Shown here one piece after another: positions 25,136 to 34,253 of a stretch of DNA of 64,000 nt (the first letter of the stretch is position 1; each line of letters opens with the position of its first letter). The position numbers were made by a program, and so were the translations under genes. Under the pieces are notes generated by a model that saw only the letters and a program-made list of their open reading frames with translations, was not told where the DNA came from and made no database searches. Source of the DNA: Hyphomicrobiales bacterium (GTDB lineage Bacteria; Pseudomonadota; Alphaproteobacteria; Rhizobiales; Beijerinckiaceae); contig JAQGKD010000059.1 in the NCBI GenBank assembly GCA_028290285.1, positions 1-64,000 of the forward strand, written 5' to 3'.

Positions 25136-25507
25136 ATGTGTGACTATTCCCTCGAAATGTATGGTTCACGACCGGCACGCGAATCCGAGCGCTATGTTAC
25201 GACGCGCTTTCCCTCGGGAAGCATCGGGCTGACGGCTCCGGGCGATTGCGGGACGGCAATCTGCGTCCAGTACGACACGCCACTGGTGCTTGAAAACATC
25301 CCCAAGGAAGTTCAGGCCGCTCTCAACCTGCGGGACATCGAGGAAGCCGTTTTCATCCGGCTCGACCACGGCGCCTATCGGGATGGCCTCCGCTTTGCGA
25401 ACGGGCGTCAGGTCTCGTTGCAGCAGCTCTCGACCGGGGTCGGAGCGACGGTCACGACGCTGCTCGAGACCGCCAGGCCGGTCAAGACTGCGAAAGCCGT
25501 GGCCTGA
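25136..25507 (+). CDS. Conserved hypothetical protein, MCDYSLE-type
   Basis: 123 residues beginning MCDYSLEMYGSRPAR, followed by a predicted all-beta stretch (RYVTTRFPSGSIGLTAPGDCGTAICVQYDT). Proteins with this start are widespread in Rhizobiales and cyanobacteria, without a known role. Cysteines at positions 2, ~50 and ~55 are notable but do not form a standard metal motif. ATG 25136 has AGGAG eight bases upstream. It is a single gene ending in a GC-rich terminator. No membrane segment or signal peptide. Confidence 0.75.
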   Translation: MCDYSLEMYGSRPARESERYVTTRFPSGSIGLTAPGDCGTAICVQYDTPLVLENIPKEVQAALNLRDIEEAVFIRLDHGAYRDGLRFANGRQVSLQQLSTGVGATVTTLLETARPVKTAKAVA

Positions 25508-25528
25508 GACCACGAACTTCAAGACGCA

Positions 25529-25552
25529 CCCGCCCCGGCCGCTCGGGGCGGG
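25529..25552 (+). terminator. GC-rich hairpin terminator
   Basis: A perfect 9-bp stem, CCCGCCCCG (25529-25537) with CGGGGCGGG (25544-25552), has a six-base loop and is followed by a pyrimidine-rich tail containing TTTT. It lies 22 bases after the MCDYSLE gene stop. Confidence 0.55.
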
Positions 25553-25624
25553 CTTGCCTCCCTTTTGTCGGTCCCCGCCTGCGAAGCGATTGACCAGACG
25601 GCCTAATGATTGACGCCCAACTCG

Positions 25625-25650
25625 TATGCAGATTGCATAATCTTTATGCA
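25625..25650 (+). promoter_or_regulatory. NtrC-type enhancer (overlapping TGCA palindromes)
   Basis: TGCATAATCTTTATGCA (25634-25650) is a perfect palindrome with the TGCA-N9-TGCA spacing of NtrC sites. It overlaps a second palindrome TATGCAGATTGCATA (25625-25639). The pair lies about 85-100 bases before the sigma-54 element, the usual enhancer distance. Confidence 0.6.
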
Positions 25651-25732
25651 TTTCGCTCTTGGAACAATCGCTCTATAATCCCCTGAATTCGGTTGGCTTG
25701 TCCTGCTGGTCGCCAACACGGCCGTAGCGTGT

Positions 25733-25748
25733 TGGCACGGCAGGTGCT
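25733..25748 (+). promoter_or_regulatory. Sigma-54 (RpoN) promoter candidate for glnB
   Basis: TGGCACGGCAGGTGCT has GG (25734-25735), ten bases, then GC (25746-25747), the required -24/-12 spacing, and an ideal TGGCAC -24 half. The predicted start of transcription is near 25759, about 70 bases before the glnB ATG. Confidence 0.65.
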
Positions 25749-25752
25749 ATGA

Positions 25753-26169
<417 letters not shown>

Positions 26170-26213
26170 CTCGCATCGAAGTCTTCCGCCTATGCCCATC
26201 CGCGAGGCTGGCA

Positions 26214-26230
26214 TGCATGTTCCCCATGCA
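26214..26230 (+). promoter_or_regulatory. Second NtrC-type palindrome, between glnB and glnA
   Basis: TGCATG-TTCCC-CATGCA is a perfect inverted repeat with the same TGCA-N9-TGCA spacing as the site before glnB. It lies 130 bases before the glnA ATG. I found no GG-N10-GC sigma-54 element after it. Confidence 0.5.
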
Positions 26231-26359
26231 CGCCATTCTGGCTGACACGACGAACCTGCTGTAGAAGGCAGGCCTGCCAGGACGGCGGCCTGTCGACACC
26301 CCAACCTGCCGCAAGCCCACCGCCGGCTGCTGAACGTTTACTGAGAGAGGGATTTCACG

Positions 26360-27769
26360 ATGAAGACCGCCAAGGACGTCCTTAAGGCGATCAAGGACAA
26401 TGACGTAAAGTACGTCGATCTGCGTTTCACCGACCCGCGCGGCAAGTGGCAGCACGTGACCTTCGACCAGACCCTGGTTGACGAGGAAATGTTCTCGGAA
26501 GGCACGATGTTCGACGGTTCGTCGATCGCCGGCTGGAAGGCCATCAACGAATCCGACATGACCCTGATGCCGGACCCGACGACGGCCTGCATGGACCCGT
26601 TCTTCGCGGCGTCCACCATGGTCATCACCTGCGACATTCTGGAGCCGTCCACGGGCGAGCCCTACAACCGCGATCCGCGCGGTATCGCCAAGAAGGCTGA
26701 GGCCTATCTCAAGTCGACGGGTATCGGCGACGCCGTCTACGTCGGCCCCGAGGCCGAATTCTTCGTGTTCGACGACGTTCGCTTCAAGGCCGACCCCTAC
26801 AACACCGGCTTCGTCCTCGACTCCGTCGAACTGCCGACCAACATGGACACCCAGTACGAAGGCGGCAACCTCGGTCACCGCATCCGCACCAAGGGCGGCT
26901 ATTTCCCGGTCCCGCCGCTCGATTCCGCCCAGGACATGCGCGGCGAAATGCTCGCAGCAATGGCCGCGATGGGCGCTGTCGTCGAGAAGCACCATCACGA
27001 AGTGGCTTCCGCCCAGCACGAACTCGGTCTGAAGTTCGGCCCGCTGACCACCATGGCCGACCACATGCAGGTCTATAAGTACTGCATCCACCAGGTCGCG
27101 CAGAGCTACGGCAAGTCCGCCACCTTCATGCCGAAGCCGATCTTCGGCGACAACGGCTCGGGCATGCACGTTCACCAGTCCATCTGGAAGAACGGAAAGC
27201 CGATCATGGCCGGCGACAAGTACGCCGACCTGAGCCAGGAATGCCTGTGGTACATCGGAGGCATCATCAAGCACGCCAAGGCGCTGAACGCCTTCACCAA
27301 CCCGTCGACGAACAGCTACAAGCGCCTCGTCCCGGGCTATGAAGCCCCCGTGCTGCTCGCCTATTCGGCCCGCAACCGTTCCGCCTCCTGCCGTATCCCG
27401 TATACGTCCAACCCCAAGGCCAAGCGCGTCGAGGTTCGCTTCCCCGATCCGACGGCGAACCCCTATCTCGCCTTCGCCGCGATGCTGATGGCCGGTCTCG
27501 ACGGCATCACAAACAAGATCGATCCGGGCCCGGCCATGGACAAGGATCTGTACGACCTTCCCCCGAAGGAACTGAAGAAGATCCCGACCGTCTGCGGCTC
27601 GCTGCGCGAAGCGCTGTCGAACCTCGACAAGGATCGCACCTTCCTCAAGGCAGGCGGCGTGTTCAACGACGACGTCATCGACAGCTACATCGAGTTGAAG
27701 ATGACCGAAGTCATGCGTTACGAAATGACGCCGCACCCGGTCGAATTCGACATGTACTATTCGGTCTAA
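26360..27769 (+). CDS. glnA: Glutamine synthetase type I
   Basis: 469 residues, the standard length of dodecameric GSI, which makes glutamine from glutamate, ammonia and ATP. Signatures include [11 protein letters not shown], the metal/ATP region [29 protein letters not shown] and NRSASCRIP. The adenylylation site Tyr398 is present in [10 protein letters not shown], so activity is probably controlled by GlnE through GlnB. ATG 26360 follows the purine-rich GAGAGAGGGA. A strong terminator at 27833-27870 ends the transcript. Confidence 0.98.
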   Translation: MKTAKDVLKAIKDNDVKYVDLRFTDPRGKWQHVTFDQTLVDEEMFSEGTMFDGSSIAGWKAINESDMTLMPDPTTACMDPFFAASTMVITCDILEPSTGEPYNRDPRGIAKKAEAYLKSTGIGDAVYVGPEAEFFVFDDVRFKADPYNTGFVLDSVELPTNMDTQYEGGNLGHRIRTKGGYFPVPPLDSAQDMRGEMLAAMAAMGAVVEKHHHEVASAQHELGLKFGPLTTMADHMQVYKYCIHQVAQSYGKSATFMPKPIFGDNGSGMHVHQSIWKNGKPIMAGDKYADLSQECLWYIGGIIKHAKALNAFTNPSTNSYKRLVPGYEAPVLLAYSARNRSASCRIPYTSNPKAKRVEVRFPDPTANPYLAFAAMLMAGLDGITNKIDPGPAMDKDLYDLPPKELKKIPTVCGSLREALSNLDKDRTFLKAGGVFNDDVIDSYIELKMTEVMRYEMTPHPVEFDMYYSV

Positions 27770-27784
27770 GAAGACCCATCAGCA

Positions 27785-27817
27785 CGCGGAAACGGCTTCC
27801 ATCAGCCGGTTTCCGCG
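27785..27817 (+). other. Stable hairpin after glnA
   Basis: CGCGGAAAC-GGCT pairs with AGCC-GGTTTCCGCG around a six-base loop, with one bulged base. No T-run follows, so it is more likely an mRNA-stabilising structure ahead of the true terminator. Confidence 0.45.
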
Positions 27818-27832
27818 AGTTGAGACGATCGA

Positions 27833-27870
27833 CCCGGAGACTGGCACGCGCGCCGTTCTCCGGGTTTTTT
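27833..27870 (+). terminator. Rho-independent terminator of glnA
   Basis: CCCGGAGA (27833-27840) pairs with TCTCCGGG (27857-27864), with an inner GGC/GCC-rich loop, followed directly by six T residues. Confidence 0.8.
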
Positions 27871-27885
27871 ATAATGAACCGTCGT

Positions 27886-27946
27886 TGGGAGGAGCGCAGC
27901 GACGCGGCAATCCAGCAGGATTGCTTCGCTCCGCTTGCAACGACGC
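27886..27946. repeat. Dispersed palindromic repeat, copy A
   Basis: Contains GCAATCCAGCAGGATTGC, an inverted repeat, followed by TTCGCTCCGCTTGCAACGACG. A related copy lies at 51113-51192 (shared GGATTGCTT...CGCT...GCAA core). Such elements are common in intergenic regions of Rhizobiales. This copy lies between the glnA terminator and the DUF2161 stop codon. Confidence 0.6.
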
Positions 27947-27947
27947 G

Positions 27948-28637
27948 TCAGTCCCGCTGCGGCCATTTCAACAGCGCCTCGCGCCCGCCGTCTGTCAGTT
28001 CATAGATCCCGCGTCCCGCGCGAACGAACCAGCCATAGACGTTCCCCTGCAAGATCTTGGGAGCATCAGGGACCGTCACCTTGAGATCGCGCGGCCGCAG
28101 CGGGCCGCCCGCAAGCGCAGAGGCACACATGAGCGCCTGCTGACGGTAGGCCGTCATCAGCGGCACGCGCGTGCTGCCACCCGCCGCCGGATCGCCACGC
28201 CGGCGGCTATGCTCGGCGACCAGCCGCGAGCGCTTGCGCGGGTTCTTGCGCGGATGCAGCGCCGCCGGGCTGACGAGAATATGCACGTCCCCCGCAACGG
28301 AGACGCCCAGCATGCCGAAACCCAGCCGGCGGCACAGGTTGCGGAACCGGGCGTCGCTCTCGCGCCCCTTGCCGCGAAGCGACATGCGGGCTGCGAGCCA
28401 GACTTCATTCCCGGCCGTCGCGCGATCGACACCCTGAAGTACGAGTTCAAGATTGAAGCTGAGCTTCAATTCTCCAATCACCACCACAGGTTCCTCGTCG
28501 CCCTTGAGGCCCACGAGGTCGCAGCCGCCGATTTCACCCTTCACGGTGAAGCCAAGCCCTTCGAGGAAGCGTTTCACAGGCAGGTAGAGTGAGGTTTCCA
28601 GAACACGCTCCCAACAGGCCGCGCCGACTCGGCGCAT
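27948..28637 (-). CDS. DUF2161 family protein (PD-(D/E)XK-like fold)
   Basis: 229 residues. The N-terminal block LETSLYLPVKRFLEGLGFTVKGE, then GCDLVGLKG and VVVIGELKLSFNLELVLQGVDR, follows the E...D...ExK pattern of restriction-like nucleases (Asp of GCDLV, Glu-x-Lys of GELK). The C-terminal ~60 residues (YGWFVRAGRGIYELTDGGREAL) look like a small winged-helix domain. Function unknown; a nucleic-acid role is inferred. ATG 28637 has AAGGTGG eight bases upstream; ATG 28655 and 28754 are alternatives that add unconserved residues. Divergent from the MEKHLA gene. Confidence 0.82.
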   Translation of the reverse strand: MRRVGAACWERVLETSLYLPVKRFLEGLGFTVKGEIGGCDLVGLKGDEEPVVVIGELKLSFNLELVLQGVDRATAGNEVWLAARMSLRGKGRESDARFRNLCRRLGFGMLGVSVAGDVHILVSPAALHPRKNPRKRSRLVAEHSRRRGDPAAGGSTRVPLMTAYRQQALMCASALAGGPLRPRDLKVTVPDAPKILQGNVYGWFVRAGRGIYELTDGGREALLKWPQRD

Positions 28638-28794
28638 GCGCTCAGCCACCTTCATGGCCGAAGGCACTTGGCCGGGACAAGCGCTTTGCGCCTTGATTAA
28701 TCCCGAAGGTCGCACCGAACGCCATTGATCGCCGTCCGTCTTGGAGATAGCCATGCGGCCTCCCCGGTCTTGTGAAACCTCGAGGTGCTGGAAC

Positions 28795-29268
28795 ATGACC
28801 CTGCCCGTCTGGCGCTCTCCCGAGCTTGTCTCGCATACCCGCAATCTCCTGCGCTCCTTCCGCCGGATCGTCGGCCGGGACCTCATGCGGGCGAGCGATG
28901 ACGACATCGACAATGCGCAGCGCCTGTACGAAGCGCCCTTCGTGGTTCTCTCCCACGGCACGCAGGCAGATCCCGTCCTGAACTACGGCAACGCGCTAGC
29001 CTTGCATTTATGGGAAATGCCGTTCGAGCAATTCACGCTGACGCCGTCGCGGCGGACCGCCGAGCCGATGCTGCGCGAGGATCGCCAGCGCCTGCTCGAA
29101 ACGGCTTCGCGGCGAGGCTATATCGACGACTACGCAGGCGTTCGCATCAGCGCCACGGGTCGGCGCTTCCACATCCGGGATGTCCTTCTGTGGAACGTCT
29201 CCGACGAAGGCGGGCGCATCCTCGGCCAGGCGGCGACGTTCGACAAATGGGCGTCTGCGGAGGAGTAG
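28795..29268 (+). CDS. MEKHLA domain protein
   Basis: 157 residues. The PAS-like MEKHLA fold is recognised by LPVWRSPELVSHTRNLLRSF, RLYEAPFVVLSHGTQADPVLNYGN, ALHLWEMPFEQFTLTPSRRTAEP and RFHIRDVLLWNVSDE. In plants the domain is part of HD-ZIP III proteins; in bacteria it is a free-standing domain of unknown role, perhaps sensing a ligand or redox state. ATG 28795 has GAGGTG about eight bases upstream. The divergent DUF2161 gene starts 157 bases away. Confidence 0.85.
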   Translation: MTLPVWRSPELVSHTRNLLRSFRRIVGRDLMRASDDDIDNAQRLYEAPFVVLSHGTQADPVLNYGNALALHLWEMPFEQFTLTPSRRTAEPMLREDRQRLLETASRRGYIDDYAGVRISATGRRFHIRDVLLWNVSDEGGRILGQAATFDKWASAEE

Positions 29269-29527
29269 AGCCACGAATAAGGGCGGTGTGCCAATGTTCC
29301 TGTTGTGATGGGACGCAACTGAAAAGCCTTGGATGGAAATCGTACCAGTGCGCCGGTCGGGCATTGGTGCCACAAATGACGAGCAATTCGCCATGATGTG
29401 TGTGACCGTGGACAGGATTTATGCGTCGTCCCGGCCCGCTGTCGAAAAGATCGCTGGAATCTACATGCAGGGCCAGCCGTAATAACCACGCACAAGCGCC
29501 CGCGATGGGCGCGGAGGAGAAGCCAAG

Positions 29528-30565
29528 GTGTCACGATCGAGTTCGAGACTGATCGCACTGCTCGCCCTCGCAGCAGGATCGCTTGCGGGCGCACATGCAC
29601 GGGCTGAGGATTTCTACGCGGGCAAGCAGATCAGCATGCTCGTAGGATCAGGCGTGGGCGGCGGCTACGATACCTACGCGCGCCTGGTGGCCCGCCACTG
29701 GCCGAAATTCATCCCCGGCCATCCCTCCATAGTCGTCCAGAACCTGCCCGCAGCCGGCAGCCTCGTCGCGATGAATACACTCGCCAACTCGTCTCCGCGC
29801 GACGGCACGACCATCGGCGCCGTGCAGAACCACATCGGCGTGGAACCGATCATGGGCGTCACCGGCCCCGTAGAGAACGCCCGCTTCGACGGCCGGACGA
29901 TGAACTGGATTGGCAGCACCAGCCGGGAAATTCCGGTCGTGGTCGCCTGGAGCAATTCGCCGATCAAGACTTTCAAGGACACGTTCACGCAGGAAATGCT
30001 CGTGGGCTCCAGTGGCACAGCCACCGCCGACGCTGTCTATTCGCGCCTGATGAACCAGATCCTCGGGACGAAATTCAAGGTCATCGAAGGCTACAAGGGC
30101 AATCCCGACCTGACGCTCGCGGGTGAAATGGGCGAGGTTATGGGCCGCACCGGGTGGTTCGTGTCGGGTATGCTGGCGACGCAGGCCAAGCAGATCGCGG
30201 ATGGAAAAATCCTCGTGCTGGTGCAACTCGCAACACAGAAGCACCCGGCGCTGCCCGACGTACCGCTGATCACCGATTTTATCACCGATCCCGTCAAGCG
30301 CGAGCAATTGGCCTTTTCGCTGAGCTGGCTCGCGATGGGACGCCCCTTCGTGGCGCCGCCCGGCGTGCCCGCCGACCGCGTGAAGATTCTCCGCGACTCC
30401 TTCATGGCGATGATGGCGAGTCCCGAGCTCATCGCCGAAGCCAAGACCCTGAGCCTCGATGTGAGCCCCATGTCGGGTGAAGAAGTGCAGGCTCTCGTTC
30501 GCAAGGTTTACGAGACGCCGCCCGAAGTCGTCCTGCCGGTGCGCGCGATCATGACAGCCAAGTAG
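29528..30565 (+). CDS. Tripartite tricarboxylate transporter substrate-binding protein (Bug/TctC family)
   Basis: 345 residues with a signal peptide ending AHARA (about residue 26), then FYAGKQISMLVGSGVGGGYDTYARL and NLPAAGSLVAMNTLAN, the two ligand-loop signatures of Bug receptors. It binds an organic acid or amide in the periplasm for delivery to a TctAB channel. GTG 29528 is used, with GGAGGAG upstream. No TctAB is adjacent; the nearest pair is at 12.5-14.6 kb. The convergent LLM monooxygenase gene ends five bases away. Bug families are greatly expanded in some proteobacteria, and ligand cannot be deduced. Confidence 0.9.
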   Translation: MSRSSSRLIALLALAAGSLAGAHARAEDFYAGKQISMLVGSGVGGGYDTYARLVARHWPKFIPGHPSIVVQNLPAAGSLVAMNTLANSSPRDGTTIGAVQNHIGVEPIMGVTGPVENARFDGRTMNWIGSTSREIPVVVAWSNSPIKTFKDTFTQEMLVGSSGTATADAVYSRLMNQILGTKFKVIEGYKGNPDLTLAGEMGEVMGRTGWFVSGMLATQAKQIADGKILVLVQLATQKHPALPDVPLITDFITDPVKREQLAFSLSWLAMGRPFVAPPGVPADRVKILRDSFMAMMASPELIAEAKTLSLDVSPMSGEEVQALVRKVYETPPEVVLPVRAIMTAK

Positions 30566-30570
30566 CCGCC

Positions 30571-31566
30571 TCAGCGCAGCAAGGGCATGATGCGCTCGGC
30601 GAAGGTTTCCAGGCCCTCCATCATCGGGTGGAACTGCAGCATCAGGCAGTCGATCCCCAGATCCTCATAGCGGCGGATGCGACGGGCGATCGTCTCGGGC
30701 GTGCCGACAAGACCGGCGCCGAGCGCCTTCGCGACGACATTGGCCTCGGGAATGGCATCGAGCGCGGCGGCCTGCTCTTCCGCCGCCTCGCGCGTGTCGG
30801 CGCAGATCACATGGGTACTCAGCCCAAAGCCGAGCGTCCGGCCGTGACCGGCCGCGCGCCTGCGCATGTCGTCGATGTCGGTGGCAATCTTGCGGATGTT
30901 GGAGGGATAGGCCGCAAGTCCCGGCTCGTGCGAGATGAACCAGGTGTCGCATTGGCGCGCGATGATATCCTTGCCCGCCTCCGCGCCGCTGGCTGCGAAG
31001 ACCGGCGGTCGCGGCTGCTGCATGACGCGCGTGGCCAGTGCCCCGTTTTCAACCTTGTAGAACGCACCGTCGTAGTCGAGCCGCTCCTGCGTCCACAGGC
31101 CGGTCATGACGGCGATGAATTCGTCCATGCGCCGATAGCGCGCGGCAGTGTCGCTCAACCAGCTGCCGTTTCCATAGAAGTCGAATTCCCCGGAACGTCG
31201 GCCCGGCACGACATTGACCGCGAAACGTCCCCCGCTCAGCCGATCGAGCGAAGCACCCATCTTGGCGACGACCTGAGGCGAGACGATGCCGGGATGAACC
31301 GCCGTCATGATCTGGATGCGATGGGTTAGGACTGCGAGCGCCGACGAAACGACCCAGGCTTCAAGGTCCCGTGCGACCCAGCGCTCGGCCACGAGCGTGA
31401 TATCGAAACCCAGCTCCTCGGCTCGGCGGACCACATCGAGCACAAAGGCGAACGAGCGATCGACGGGGAGCCCGAGCCCTGGGGTTCCAAGCTCTCGCAG
31501 TGCCTCCGTCACGACGGGCTCAGGGCGGATCGTGTGCGGCAGCGGTGCCCAAAGTCCCAGACGCAT
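30571..31566 (-). CDS. LLM class flavin-dependent monooxygenase (SsuD/luciferase-like)
   Basis: 331 residues of the bacterial luciferase-like TIM-barrel family. Motifs include MRLGLWAPLPH at the start, GFDITLVAERW, MTAVHPGIVSPQVVAKMGASLDRLSGGR and the FMN-contact NVVPGRRSGEFDFYG. Family members use FMNH2 and O2 to cleave C-S or C-N bonds or hydroxylate substrates; the SsuD-like sequence suggests a sulfonate, but this is inference. No flavin reductase gene is adjacent. It converges on the Bug receptor gene, and a similar receptor plus LLM pair recurs at 40.7-43.0 kb. Confidence 0.88.
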   Translation of the reverse strand: MRLGLWAPLPHTIRPEPVVTEALRELGTPGLGLPVDRSFAFVLDVVRRAEELGFDITLVAERWVARDLEAWVVSSALAVLTHRIQIMTAVHPGIVSPQVVAKMGASLDRLSGGRFAVNVVPGRRSGEFDFYGNGSWLSDTAARYRRMDEFIAVMTGLWTQERLDYDGAFYKVENGALATRVMQQPRPPVFAASGAEAGKDIIARQCDTWFISHEPGLAAYPSNIRKIATDIDDMRRRAAGHGRTLGFGLSTHVICADTREAAEEQAAALDAIPEANVVAKALGAGLVGTPETIARRIRRYEDLGIDCLMLQFHPMMEGLETFAERIMPLLR

Positions 31567-31889
31567 TGCGTTATTTCCTCGGCGGCTCTGAACGAAGGCA
31601 GAACCTAGGCAATGTATCCGCCGGCGTCACCTCCGGAAATGCGCCGCTGACTGCCTGTCTGCACGGTGGACGCGATGTTCTCGCCGCTGCGGCGTCGGAG
31701 CGTGGCTCGTAACGATGTCGGCGACCGTGTTCCGCGTGGTCCATAGCGCACCTTCCCTAATTCCCCCGGGCCTCTCCACGCCTGTACTGTCGCCGGAAAA
31801 GCACTGATTTAACATTTTGTTAACATGTTCACCGAGCTGCGTAATTTGTGTGTAACCCTAGTTTTGCGCCGAATCAGGGGGAAGACGTC
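31567..31889. other. Intergenic region, 323 bases, with a CtrA-type box
   Basis: It separates the LLM gene (minus) from the small plus-strand gene at 31890 and so holds both promoters. The only recognisable element is TTAA-N7-TTAA at 31809-31823. The stretch 31800-31865 is AT-rich. Confidence 0.55.
31809..31823 (+). promoter_or_regulatory. CtrA-type box TTAA-N7-TTAA
   Basis: TTAACATTTTGTTAA fits the full CtrA site TTAA(C)-N7-TTAA and is itself nearly palindromic. It lies 67 bases before the ATG of the 118-residue protein, a position suited to direct control. Confidence 0.5.
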
Positions 31890-32246
31890 ATGAAAGCATC
31901 AGAATTGAGCGTGGTCACAGAAACCGCACGCGAAGTCGAAGGCCTCGTGTCCCGGATCGTCGAAGCGCTGCGCGAACAGCCCGCGCCCACGGTGCGCATG
32001 CGCCTCCTTGCCCTCTTGCAGAAGGCGGAGGAATTCTTTCTGCAAAGCGGATCCAAGGTCTGCAACGCGCGCTTCGAAGCCATTCCCGACCAGCAGGAGG
32101 CGACACGCTTCATGAGCGCGCTCCCAACGTGGATCCGAATGGTGCGCGACGCAAAGGTCGCTGACATAGACACACGCCGCGAAGCGCCGATCAGGTTCTC
32201 CGCCCCGGCGTTCAACCGCGCGGTCGACGCGCGCCGCGCCGGTTGA
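31890..32246 (+). CDS. Hypothetical protein, 118 residues, mostly helical
   Basis: Begins MKASELSVVTETAREVEGLV and continues with heptad-like helices (RIVEALREQPAPTVRMRLLALLQKAEEFF). No signal peptide, membrane helix or metal motif. The ribosome site GGGGGAAG lies six to ten bases before ATG 31890. I do not recognise the family. A CtrA-type site upstream suggests cell-cycle control. Alternatives include a small cytoplasmic adaptor or a toxin/antitoxin-like orphan, without direct evidence. Confidence 0.6.
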   Translation: MKASELSVVTETAREVEGLVSRIVEALREQPAPTVRMRLLALLQKAEEFFLQSGSKVCNARFEAIPDQQEATRFMSALPTWIRMVRDAKVADIDTRREAPIRFSAPAFNRAVDARRAG

Positions 32247-32523
32247 TGTTCGGAAGCTATATGCGGCGCACGCGGGGCAGCGGCCGGCCGCCCCGCCTCG
32301 ATGAGGCATTGCGCGTCCTTGAACGACTATAAAAAGCCGCTCTTGCGCTGCCTTCCGGTCGTAAACTTAGGCATAGCCATTTCGGCGTAACTGACTTTAC
32401 TGCACTACGCCCTATATATTTAGTTATAGTCTCTCGGTCCATCAGATTTGAGCCAGATCATTTCAGGCATTTTCCGCACTCGATAAGTTTTGAGCGTTAA
32501 GAGTACAATCATGGAGACGACCC

Positions 32524-32940
32524 ATGCTGCTCAAATCGAGAAGCTTGAAACAGCTGTTCGCCGGCTTGGTCTTGGTCGGATGCCAGGCTTTGCTGACCGC
32601 TCATGGCGCTTTGGCGCAACCCCGTCCGCTCACCATATCTCCGTCGGGGGCAGCAGCGCCTCCAGGCGTAGTGACCTTCACCGATCGTGAAGGCAGCTGG
32701 GACCGAGTGCCCACACGTGCCTTGTTCACGACGGGCCCGCAATACCCTACGCCTAGTGGCGTCCGATTGGGCCGCGGGACATTGATACCGAATTGGGTCG
32801 AAATGGCCCCGCTCAGGGATGTCTCCATTCGGGGGCTTCGGCGGGGAAGCCACTACGGCTACTTCGTCTCACCTGATCGGAACGTGGTCGTCGTCAATCC
32901 AAGCTCGCGTCGCGTGGCACGTGTCGTCGCCGGCCGTTAA
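32524..32940 (+). CDS. DUF1236-like exported protein
   Basis: 138 residues. A signal peptide spans residues ~1-31 (LFAGLVLVGC...AHGALAQ); the Cys at the end of the hydrophobic core could be a lipobox, but cleavage after ALAQ is likelier. The C-terminal motif LRRGSHYGYFVSPDRNVVVVNPSSRRVARVV matches the DUF1236 pattern Y-x-Y...(V/L)VDP-x-TRRV. DUF1236 proteins are envelope proteins of Rhizobiales, of unknown function. ATG 32524 has GGAG eight bases upstream. The convergent Omp gene lies downstream. Confidence 0.68.
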   Translation: MLLKSRSLKQLFAGLVLVGCQALLTAHGALAQPRPLTISPSGAAAPPGVVTFTDREGSWDRVPTRALFTTGPQYPTPSGVRLGRGTLIPNWVEMAPLRDVSIRGLRRGSHYGYFVSPDRNVVVVNPSSRRVARVVAGR

Positions 32941-33004
32941 ATTGTCGAGGCTCTCGTAGGAGCGCTGAACGCGCTGCAGAATGTTTCGCTGCATGACCAG
33001 AGGC

Positions 33005-33024
33005 CCCCCGGCAAAAGCCGGGGG
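33005..33024. terminator. Probable bidirectional terminator hairpin
   Basis: CCCCCGGC (33005-33012), AAAA and GCCGGGGG (33017-33024) form a perfect 8-bp GC stem. It lies between two convergent genes (DUF1236-like and Omp). No T-run follows on either strand, so efficiency is uncertain. Confidence 0.45.
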
Positions 33025-33060
33025 CGCCCGATAGCCCAGGCTGAACCCGAGGCAGACCTA

Positions 33061-33804
33061 TCAAAACCGATAGTTCACGCCCGCGCGCACGACGTGCAGC
33101 TTGGTCTCCACATCAAGCTTGGCGCTGGCCGCCAGGTTGGGGCGGTAATCGCGGCTGTAAAGCGTGGAGTTACCCAGGTCGACGTAAAGATATTCGGTCT
33201 TGATGCTGATATTGTTCGTGAGGGCGTATTCCACACCGGCCCCAAGGGCCCAGCCATTCAGGTTGTCCGAGGTCGAGAGGCTAAAGCCGCCGAGAACATT
33301 CGCCTCGGCGTTCAGGCTGCTCTTCACGCGGCCGTAAGCCCAGCCGCCGGTCACGAAGAACAGCGCGCGGTCCCACCCATAGCCCACGCGCGCGCGCACT
33401 GAACCGAGGCCGGACAATTTGCTGCCGGCGTTGATGGATCCGTTCAGGCCCGTAGCGGCGGCCCCAAGGCTGAGCTTGCCTTCGACGTTCGAGAAGGCGT
33501 AGTCGGCTTCGACGCCTCCAACGATGCCATTGGCGAATTGCCAGTTATAGCCGATCTGCGCTCCGCCGAGGAAGCCGCTGGAGTTGAGGCTGGCGCTGCC
33601 GGCGAACAGCGTGCCGCCAATGTCACCCGAAAATGGATAGCGGAACTTGTCCCCTGCATATCCGCCGTTCACACCGACATAGAAGCCTGTCCAGGTGAAT
33701 ACGGGAGCGGGATAAGGTGCCGGTGCGCGCGCGGGCAGATCGGCGGCGTACGCCGTGGTGGCGACCGCGACAAGCGCAGTCGAGAAAAGGAGAGAGCGGA
33801 GCAT
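33061..33804 (-). CDS. Outer membrane beta-barrel protein, Omp25/Omp31 family
   Basis: 247 residues. After a signal peptide (LLFSTALVAVATTAYAADLP) comes the rhizobial Omp signature FTWTGFYVGVNGGYAGDKF. Alternating beta-strands follow, with repeated GxxG patterns such as GGAQIGYNWQF, GVEADYAF, VRARVGYGWDRALFFVTGG and LGAGVEYALTNN, ending in the C-terminal Phe of GVNYRF needed for barrel assembly. It is a structural surface protein and possible small-solute channel. ATG 33804 has AGAAGG just upstream; TTG 33822 would add six residues. Confidence 0.93.
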   Translation of the reverse strand: MLRSLLFSTALVAVATTAYAADLPARAPAPYPAPVFTWTGFYVGVNGGYAGDKFRYPFSGDIGGTLFAGSASLNSSGFLGGAQIGYNWQFANGIVGGVEADYAFSNVEGKLSLGAAATGLNGSINAGSKLSGLGSVRARVGYGWDRALFFVTGGWAYGRVKSSLNAEANVLGGFSLSTSDNLNGWALGAGVEYALTNNISIKTEYLYVDLGNSTLYSRDYRPNLAASAKLDVETKLHVVRAGVNYRF

Positions 33805-34253
33805 GATCGCCTTCTTGAGCAAAGGGCCCCCAGGCCCGGACCATGCAACAAATACCTGCCCAAAGCGTATCCATCAACGTAACCGCAAGCTTAGATTCAG
33901 TAATCACAAGAATAAGTCACGTAAAAATCACATATTGCCAAGCTTGCGGCTGATGTTCTGCTTATTTTTTCCGCTTCAACGCCATAGGCTTGGCCGAATT
34001 TCACTGACGACTTGCCGAATTTTAAGGTCAAGTTAAAGCTTGGGGGGGTGCGAAATTGACGAAGCCCTGGACTTCAATTTGGCGGTCGTTTGCGCGGTAG
34101 CGCTGGGCGCATCGGCATGGGCGTCTTTTGAAGTGTCGCGCCCGAGCTTCCACGTTTATGGTCGCGCTAATCGTTCTGATGACCGTGGTCGGCCTGCTCG
34201 AACATGACCTTCATTCCGACCCGCACCTGGGGCATCTCGAGAGGAGCCGATCC
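33805..34253. other. Intergenic region, 449 bases, with an AT-rich core
   Basis: Lies between the divergent Omp gene and the NMT1-like receptor gene. Positions 33885-34040 are AT-rich compared with the rest of the window, and contain TTAAGGTCAAGTTAA (34022-34036), a CtrA-type box listed separately. From 34100 to 34250 a plus frame is open into the receptor gene but shows no protein-like features. Confidence 0.55.
34022..34036 (+). promoter_or_regulatory. CtrA-type box TTAA-N7-TTAA
   Basis: TTAA, GGTCAAG, TTAA fits the CtrA spacing. It lies midway (about 218 bases) from both flanking starts, so which gene it might control is unclear, and chance occurrence in AT-rich DNA is possible. Confidence 0.35.

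Noticed and set aside
26231-26359. Sigma-54 promoter before glnA
   Set aside because: No GG-N10-GC with acceptable flanks was found after checking each GG in this stretch.
33061-33822. CRISPR-like regularity in this region and elsewhere
   Set aside because: Beta-barrel coding repeats give some periodicity, but no direct repeats with unique spacers occur anywhere in the window.
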